Shown here piece by piece: positions 60,084 to 64,000 of a stretch of DNA of 64,000 nucleotides. A program made the position numbers and the translations under genes. The stretch lies in the NCBI RefSeq assembly GCF_001570585.1, contig NZ_BBXF01000001.1, positions 489,691 through 553,690 on the forward strand, given 5' to 3'. The first letter of the stretch is position 1; each line of letters opens with the position of its first letter. The notes below the pieces were generated by a model. It did no database searches, had not been told where the DNA came from, and saw only the letters and a list, made by a program, of their open reading frames with translations. This DNA is from Herbidospora daliensis. GTDB taxonomy: Bacteria > Actinomycetota > Actinomycetes > Streptosporangiales > Streptosporangiaceae.

Positions 60084-61409
60084 ATGGCCTTCCGTCCACA
60101 TGCTCTCGACCGTGAGCGCGCCACGCTGGCCCTCGGGTCCACGCCGCTCGGTCATGGCACCAGCGGTGTCATCACACGTCTGGAGGGCGGGGAGAAGCTC
60201 CTCTACAAGGAGTACGCGCCACGGGCCGGCCGGGTGAACGGCACCGCTTTGGCCGATCTCGTCGAGTCGGGGCACCGTGACCCGGAGCTGCGGTCCCGCT
60301 GCTCCTGGCCGATGGCGAGAGTGGTCGACGGAGACCAGGTGACCGGTTTCCTGATGCGTGAAACAGCCGGAGGATTCCATCGCACGGTCGGCGCGGAACT
60401 TGACCTCGCCACCCGGCATGATTTCGCCGTCCAGGCCGCCGAGCTCGTTCTCCACCTGCACGGCAAGGGCTGGATCGTCGGGAACCTGTCGATTCACAAG
60501 ATCCTCTGGAGGCACGGCGAGATCTTCCTGGTGGGCTGCGACGGGCTGCGCAGGCACGGCGCGGAACCCGTGGTGCGGCCAACCGGGATTTCCAGCGTGC
60601 ACGATCCGTGGCAACCGCCGACCGGCCCGGACTTCGACACCGACCGCTATCGCCTCGCACTCCTCATCGGCCGGACACTGTCCGGAGACCCCACCGTACG
60701 ACCAGGTGAGCCGCTCTTCCTCGATCCCGGATTCCCCGATCGGGTGTCTTCTGCGGTCAGCGAGATGTTCGCCCGTGCCGGTGGCCCGCGTGGCGGCCGC
60801 CCTGCGGCGTCCGAATGGCTGCAGTCTTTGTCCGGCCGCAAACGCATCGCGGTTCCCCGTCCTCTACTCGGCGGCGTGCGGGCCGGGGTGCTTTCGGATT
60901 CCGTACCGGAAGATCCGGAATCCGAGAATCTCGTCTTCGTGACTCGGGACCCTGAGGACTCGGAGCCAGAAATCTTCGAGTTCGAAATTCTCGATGTCGA
61001 GGAATTCGAAATTCTCGATGTCGAGGAAGACGAGTACGCGGTAGTCGTGGAACCGGTTGCCGAGCAATCCCCCGACCTGTCGGTACCCGCCGAATCATTG
61101 GGCCGACGGGTGATCGACTCCCCTGTCTACGCCGAGCAGCGAGAGCTGGCGCCCCGCACCCCCGTCGATGACGTAACCGTCGCCTTTCTCGTCACCCATG
61201 TGGCGGACGGCAATGGCCGGGCCTCGGTCGCGGATCTCGCCCGGCTGCTCGGTGAGGAGCCCAGCCGGATGGTCATGCTGCTCCGTTCGGTCAGGGGCCT
61301 GCTCAACGTCGAACAGACCGAAGTGATCACGCTGAAGGACAACGACCGCACGGTCGTACTGAACGTGCCGCTGCTGGAAGAACAGTTTCTCGAGGAGGAC
61401 GAACCGTGA
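60084..61409 (+). CDS. Pseudokinase-like protein with C-terminal winged-helix-like tail
   Basis: A 441-residue protein starting directly after the preceding stop. Residues ~15-250 have a protein-kinase fold: Gly-loop-like LGHGTSGVITRL, Lys 42 in LLYKEY, and hinge/C-lobe helices, but the catalytic loop reads GNLSIHKILW instead of HRDxxxxN and DFG is replaced by VGCDGLR, so phosphotransfer is unlikely. An acidic linker (~270-345) includes a perfect 8-codon tandem duplication. The last ~75 residues (ASVADLARLLGEEPSRMVML, LLNVEQTEVITL, LLEEQF) look like a winged helix and resemble the tail of BREX type 2 PglZ proteins as I recall them; this is a low-confidence comparison. Probable signalling or adaptor subunit of the operon. 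Confidence 0.75.
   Translation: MAFRPHALDRERATLALGSTPLGHGTSGVITRLEGGEKLLYKEYAPRAGRVNGTALADLVESGHRDPELRSRCSWPMARVVDGDQVTGFLMRETAGGFHRTVGAELDLATRHDFAVQAAELVLHLHGKGWIVGNLSIHKILWRHGEIFLVGCDGLRRHGAEPVVRPTGISSVHDPWQPPTGPDFDTDRYRLALLIGRTLSGDPTVRPGEPLFLDPGFPDRVSSAVSEMFARAGGPRGGRPAASEWLQSLSGRKRIAVPRPLLGGVRAGVLSDSVPEDPESENLVFVTRDPEDSEPEIFEFEILDVEEFEILDVEEDEYAVVVEPVAEQSPDLSVPAESLGRRVIDSPVYAEQRELAPRTPVDDVTVAFLVTHVADGNGRASVADLARLLGEEPSRMVMLLRSVRGLLNVEQTEVITLKDNDRTVVLNVPLLEEQFLEEDEP
60981..61028 (+). repeat. Perfect 24-bp tandem duplication in the pseudokinase gene
   Basis: Two identical 24-bp units (60981-61004, 61005-61028) encode repeated Phe-Glu-Ile-Leu-Asp-Val-Glu-Glu octapeptides in the acidic linker. 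The unit is AT-rich compared with the gene and would allow slippage in multiples of 8 codons without frameshift. Confidence 0.9.
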
Positions 61410-62725
61410 CCAAGGTCAGCCGTGCCAGGCGGCGGCAGATCATCGACGCGCTAGGCCGGGGAACCGTGCCCAGCGTGGGGCTCGACCTGTTCGCGGTCGG
61501 CATGGACCGCTTCGAGCGGGCACTCGACGACGACCTGACCGCGGTCACCGCCGGAGGCGCGGGTTTCAAGGCGATCCGCGGGGAATACGGCTCGGGGAAG
61601 ACGTTCTTCGCGCGCTGGCTGGCCGAGAAGGCCAAGCGGAGGAGGATGGCGGCCAGCGAGATCCAGATCTCGGAGCGCACTCCGCTGCACCGGCTCGACA
61701 CGGTCTACCGATCCATGGTCGGCAGCCTGAGCACGGCATCCATCCGGCCCAGCGCACTGCGGGACATCGTCGACACCTGGCTGCTCACGCTCGAAGACGA
61801 CACCGGGGTCGCCAGGGGTGACAGGATGAAGCTGTCGGCGGCGGTAGAGGAGCTGATCGAGACCCGCCTGGCCGCGACCGCCAGAAACGCCCCGGCGTTC
61901 TCGGCAGCACTGCGCTTTTACCGGCGAGCCCTGATGACGGGCGACCAGGCGACCGCCGATGGCCTGCTCGCCTGGGTGAGCGGCGAACCGAACGTCTCCG
62001 CCACCGTCCGCCGTTACGCGGGTCTCAAGGGCGACGTCGACGGAGCCACAGCCCTCCACTTCCTTCAAGGACTGCTGACGGTGCTGCGCGACTGCGGCCA
62101 TCCCGGGCTGCTGGTCGTACTCGATGAGGTCGAGACCCTCCAAAAGGTCCGCAGCGACTATCGCGACCGGGGCCTCAACGCCCTGCGCCAGCTCATCGAC
62201 GAGATCGACAAGGGCCGCTTCCCGGGGCTCTACCTGGTCGTCACGGGCACGCCCGCCTTCTACGACGGCCAGCTCGGCGTCCAGCGGCTGACTCCGCTGG
62301 CCCAGCGGCTGCACACCGACTTCACCACGGACCCGCGCTTCGACACCGCTCGCGCGGTGCAGATCCGGCTCACCGGTTTCGACCGTGAGAGGCTCGTCAC
62401 CCTCGGCTGCGTCGTCCGCGACTTGTACGCCGGGGGCGACCCCGCCGAACGCCGGATCAGAGACCGGGTCGACGACGTCTACATCAAGGACCTGGCCGGC
62501 GCGGTCGAGGGCCATCTCGGCGCGGGCGTCGCGCCCCGGATCTTCCTCCGCAAGCTCGTCCAGGACGTGCTCCACCGGGTCTCCGAACACGAGCACTTCG
62601 ACCCGCGTCGTGACTACCGCCAGGTCAGCGTCGTGGCGAGCGAACTCACCGACGACGAGCGCAACGCCTATGAGAAGCGGCGTCGCGCCGTGTCGGCCGA
62701 CGACGTCGATCTCGACCTGCCATGA
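61406..62725 (+). CDS. BrxD-type ATP-binding protein (DUF2791)
   Basis: A 439-residue AAA-like ATPase of the BREX ATP-binding (BrxD) family. GTG overlaps the preceding stop by 4 bp. The N-terminal REIIDALRRGTVP-like signature is seen as RRQIIDALGRGTVPSVGLDLFAVG; Walker A is GEYGSGKTFFARW (Lys 65) and Walker B LLVVLDEVETL (Asp 240). It has sensor-like VVTGTPAFYD and a C-terminal winged helix (APRIFLRKLVQDVLHRV). BrxD occurs with the Lhr-type helicase BrxHI in type 2 (Pgl) and type 6 BREX, and as an isolated pair in other islands. Here the pair follows a membrane pair and a pseudokinase, without PglX/PglZ inside the window. Confidence 0.9.
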   Translation: MTKVSRARRRQIIDALGRGTVPSVGLDLFAVGMDRFERALDDDLTAVTAGGAGFKAIRGEYGSGKTFFARWLAEKAKRRRMAASEIQISERTPLHRLDTVYRSMVGSLSTASIRPSALRDIVDTWLLTLEDDTGVARGDRMKLSAAVEELIETRLAATARNAPAFSAALRFYRRALMTGDQATADGLLAWVSGEPNVSATVRRYAGLKGDVDGATALHFLQGLLTVLRDCGHPGLLVVLDEVETLQKVRSDYRDRGLNALRQLIDEIDKGRFPGLYLVVTGTPAFYDGQLGVQRLTPLAQRLHTDFTTDPRFDTARAVQIRLTGFDRERLVTLGCVVRDLYAGGDPAERRIRDRVDDVYIKDLAGAVEGHLGAGVAPRIFLRKLVQDVLHRVSEHEHFDPRRDYRQVSVVASELTDDERNAYEKRRRAVSADDVDLDLP

Positions 62726-64000
62726 GAACCGCCGCCCTCCACCCCACGCTCGCCTACCACCTGACCAACACCATGGGCTGGCCGAGCCTTAGGCCCTTTC
62801 AGGAGAAGGCCTTCCCTCCGATCGCCGAGGGCCACGACACCCTGCTCATCGCGCCCACGGCGGGCGGCAAGACCGAGGCGGCGGTGTTCCCGCTGTTCGG
62901 CCTGATGGAAGAGCGCGGCTGGACCGGCCTGACCGTCCTGTACGTCTGCCCGCTGAAGGCCCTGCTCAACAACCTGTTACCCCGGCTGGAGAGATACGCC
63001 GCCTGGCTGGGCAGGAGGGTGGGGCTCTGGCACGGCGACGTGTCGGCGTCCCGCCGGCAGGCGATCCTGCGGGATCCGCCCGACATTCTGCTGACCACGC
63101 CCGAGTCGCTGGAAGCCATGCTTGTCAGCCGAGGCGTCGACCACCGCCGCCTGTTCGGGGGACTGCGGACGGTCATAGTCGACGAGGTCCACGCGTTCGC
63201 CCGAGACGACAGAGGATGGCACCTGCTGGCCGTCCTCGAGCGCCTCACCCGGCTGGCCGGCCGGCCGCTCCAGAGGGTCGGCCTGTCGGCGACCGTCGGC
63301 AACCCGCACGACCTGATGTCCTGGCTTCAGGGTTCGGGCTCGGCCGACCGCCTCGCGGATGTGGTCGCCCCGGACGAGGAGGCCGCTGCCGCCGCCGACG
63401 TGGAGCTCGACTACGTCGGTTCCCTTCCCAACGCGGCCCGCGTCATCGCGGCGCTGCACGGCGGTGAGAAGCGGCTCGTCTTCTGCGACTCGCGCAGGAT
63501 GGTGGAGGAGCTCGGTGAGCTGCTCCGGGGCCAGGGCGTGACGACCTTCCTGTCCCACTCGTCGCTGTCGGCCGACGAACGCCGCCGGGCCGAAGAGGCT
63601 TTCGCCCAGGCGCGCGACTGCGTCATCGTCTCGACGTCAACCCTCGAACTCGGCATCGACGTCGGGGACCTCGATCGGGTCATCCAGATCAACGCCCCGT
63701 GGTCGGTCGCGTCCTTCTTGCAGCGGCTCGGCCGGACGGGGCGGCGGGCCGGCCTGCGGCGCAACTGTCTCGTGCTGGCGCTGACCCGGCACGACCTGCT
63801 CGCCTCGGCGGGGCTGCTGCTCCTGTGGAGCAGGGGGTACATCGAGCCGTTGCACGCCCCGCCCCAACCACGGCACATCGTCGCCCAGCAACTACTCGCG
63901 CTCACGCTGCAGGAGGGACGGATCGGCGACGCCCTGTGGATCGACTGGTGGCGAGGGCTCGCTCCGTTCGAATCGGCCCAGCCCATCCTCGATCACCTGA
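62722..64000 (+). CDS. Lhr-like DEAD/DEAH helicase (BrxHI-type), 5' part
   Basis: The first 426 residues of a superfamily 2 helicase of the COG1201/Lhr group, cut by the window edge. ATG overlaps the brxD-like stop (ATGA). Walker A LLIAPTAGGKTEA (Lys 50), TTPESLE, DEVH box (Asp 154 in IVDEVHAFARDD), GLSATVGN, and motif VI QRLGRTGRRAGL are present. In BREX type 2 the equivalent gene directly follows brxD. It is expected to unwind or translocate on DNA; the rest, and possibly more genes of the system, lie beyond 64000. Confidence 0.9.
   Translation, partial: MRTAALHPTLAYHLTNTMGWPSLRPFQEKAFPPIAEGHDTLLIAPTAGGKTEAAVFPLFGLMEERGWTGLTVLYVCPLKALLNNLLPRLERYAAWLGRRVGLWHGDVSASRRQAILRDPPDILLTTPESLEAMLVSRGVDHRRLFGGLRTVIVDEVHAFARDDRGWHLLAVLERLTRLAGRPLQRVGLSATVGNPHDLMSWLQGSGSADRLADVVAPDEEAAAAADVELDYVGSLPNAARVIAALHGGEKRLVFCDSRRMVEELGELLRGQGVTTFLSHSSLSADERRRAEEAFAQARDCVIVSTSTLELGIDVGDLDRVIQINAPWSVASFLQRLGRTGRRAGLRRNCLVLALTRHDLLASAGLLLLWSRGYIEPLHAPPQPRHIVAQQLLALTLQEGRIGDALWIDWWRGLAPFESAQPILDHL

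Noticed and set aside
58129-64000. Assignment of the right-edge operon as a standard BREX type 2 (Pgl) system
   Set aside because: Only BrxD- and BrxHI-type genes are present; PglW, PglX, PglY and PglZ are not seen, and the first two genes are membrane proteins unknown in BREX. Could change if the missing genes lie beyond 64 kb.

Overview
The window is high-GC, gene-dense DNA with frequent GTG and TTG starts. It carries genes typical of mycothiol- and F420-using actinomycetes: a DDN-type deazaflavin nitroreductase, a mycothiol-dependent DinB-fold protein, a GH48 cellulase and a TIGR03118 secreted protein. A filamentous actinobacterium, most plausibly of the Streptosporangiales (Nonomuraea/Microbispora/Streptosporangium type), fits best; no 16S or housekeeping marker is present to settle it. 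No tRNA, rRNA, CRISPR array or transposase was seen. No gene-free stretch exceeds about 280 bp.

Left part (1-16.9 kb): the 3' end of a GH48 cellulase, then a small nonribosomal peptide cluster. Two NRPS genes on the minus strand overlap by 4 bp and read A-T-C*-T-C-A-T followed by C-A-T-TE-MFS, where C* has a scrambled active-site motif and its module has no A domain. They are flanked on both sides by stand-alone condensation-domain proteins on the plus strand. A secreted HNH nuclease gene overlaps the NRPS 3' end. The thioesterase has Cys in place of the nucleophilic Ser, and the exporter is fused to the synthetase.

Middle part (17-36.5 kb): ordinary chromosomal genes. These are 6-phosphogluconate dehydrogenase, secreted proteins, a sulfotransferase, a copper-monooxygenase-like lipoprotein with a YibE/F membrane protein, a GH16-CBM6 glucanase beside a LacI-type regulator that has lost its DNA-binding domain, a TetR/MFS efflux pair with a perfect operator, small redox enzymes, an orphan histidine kinase and a DUF3516 helicase.

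Right part (36.5-64 kb): a dense defence island. It begins with a Ser/Thr kinase-TPR gene translationally coupled to a DUF262-HNH (GmrSD-like) gene, and a divergent membrane Ser/Thr kinase. Next comes a complete class 1 DISARM operon (drmD-drmMI-drmA-drmB-drmC, minus strand) followed by a sixth gene, a methylase-specificity fusion whose catalytic motif is VPPF instead of NPPF. Divergent from it is a tightly overlapped five-gene operon: a two-TM coiled-coil protein, a MotB/ZorB-like protein with an Asp in its single TM segment, a pseudokinase with a C-terminal winged-helix-like tail, a BrxD-type ATPase and an Lhr/BrxHI-type helicase cut by the window edge. This Zorya-like membrane pair joined to a BREX-like ATPase/helicase pair is the best candidate for an undescribed system here.
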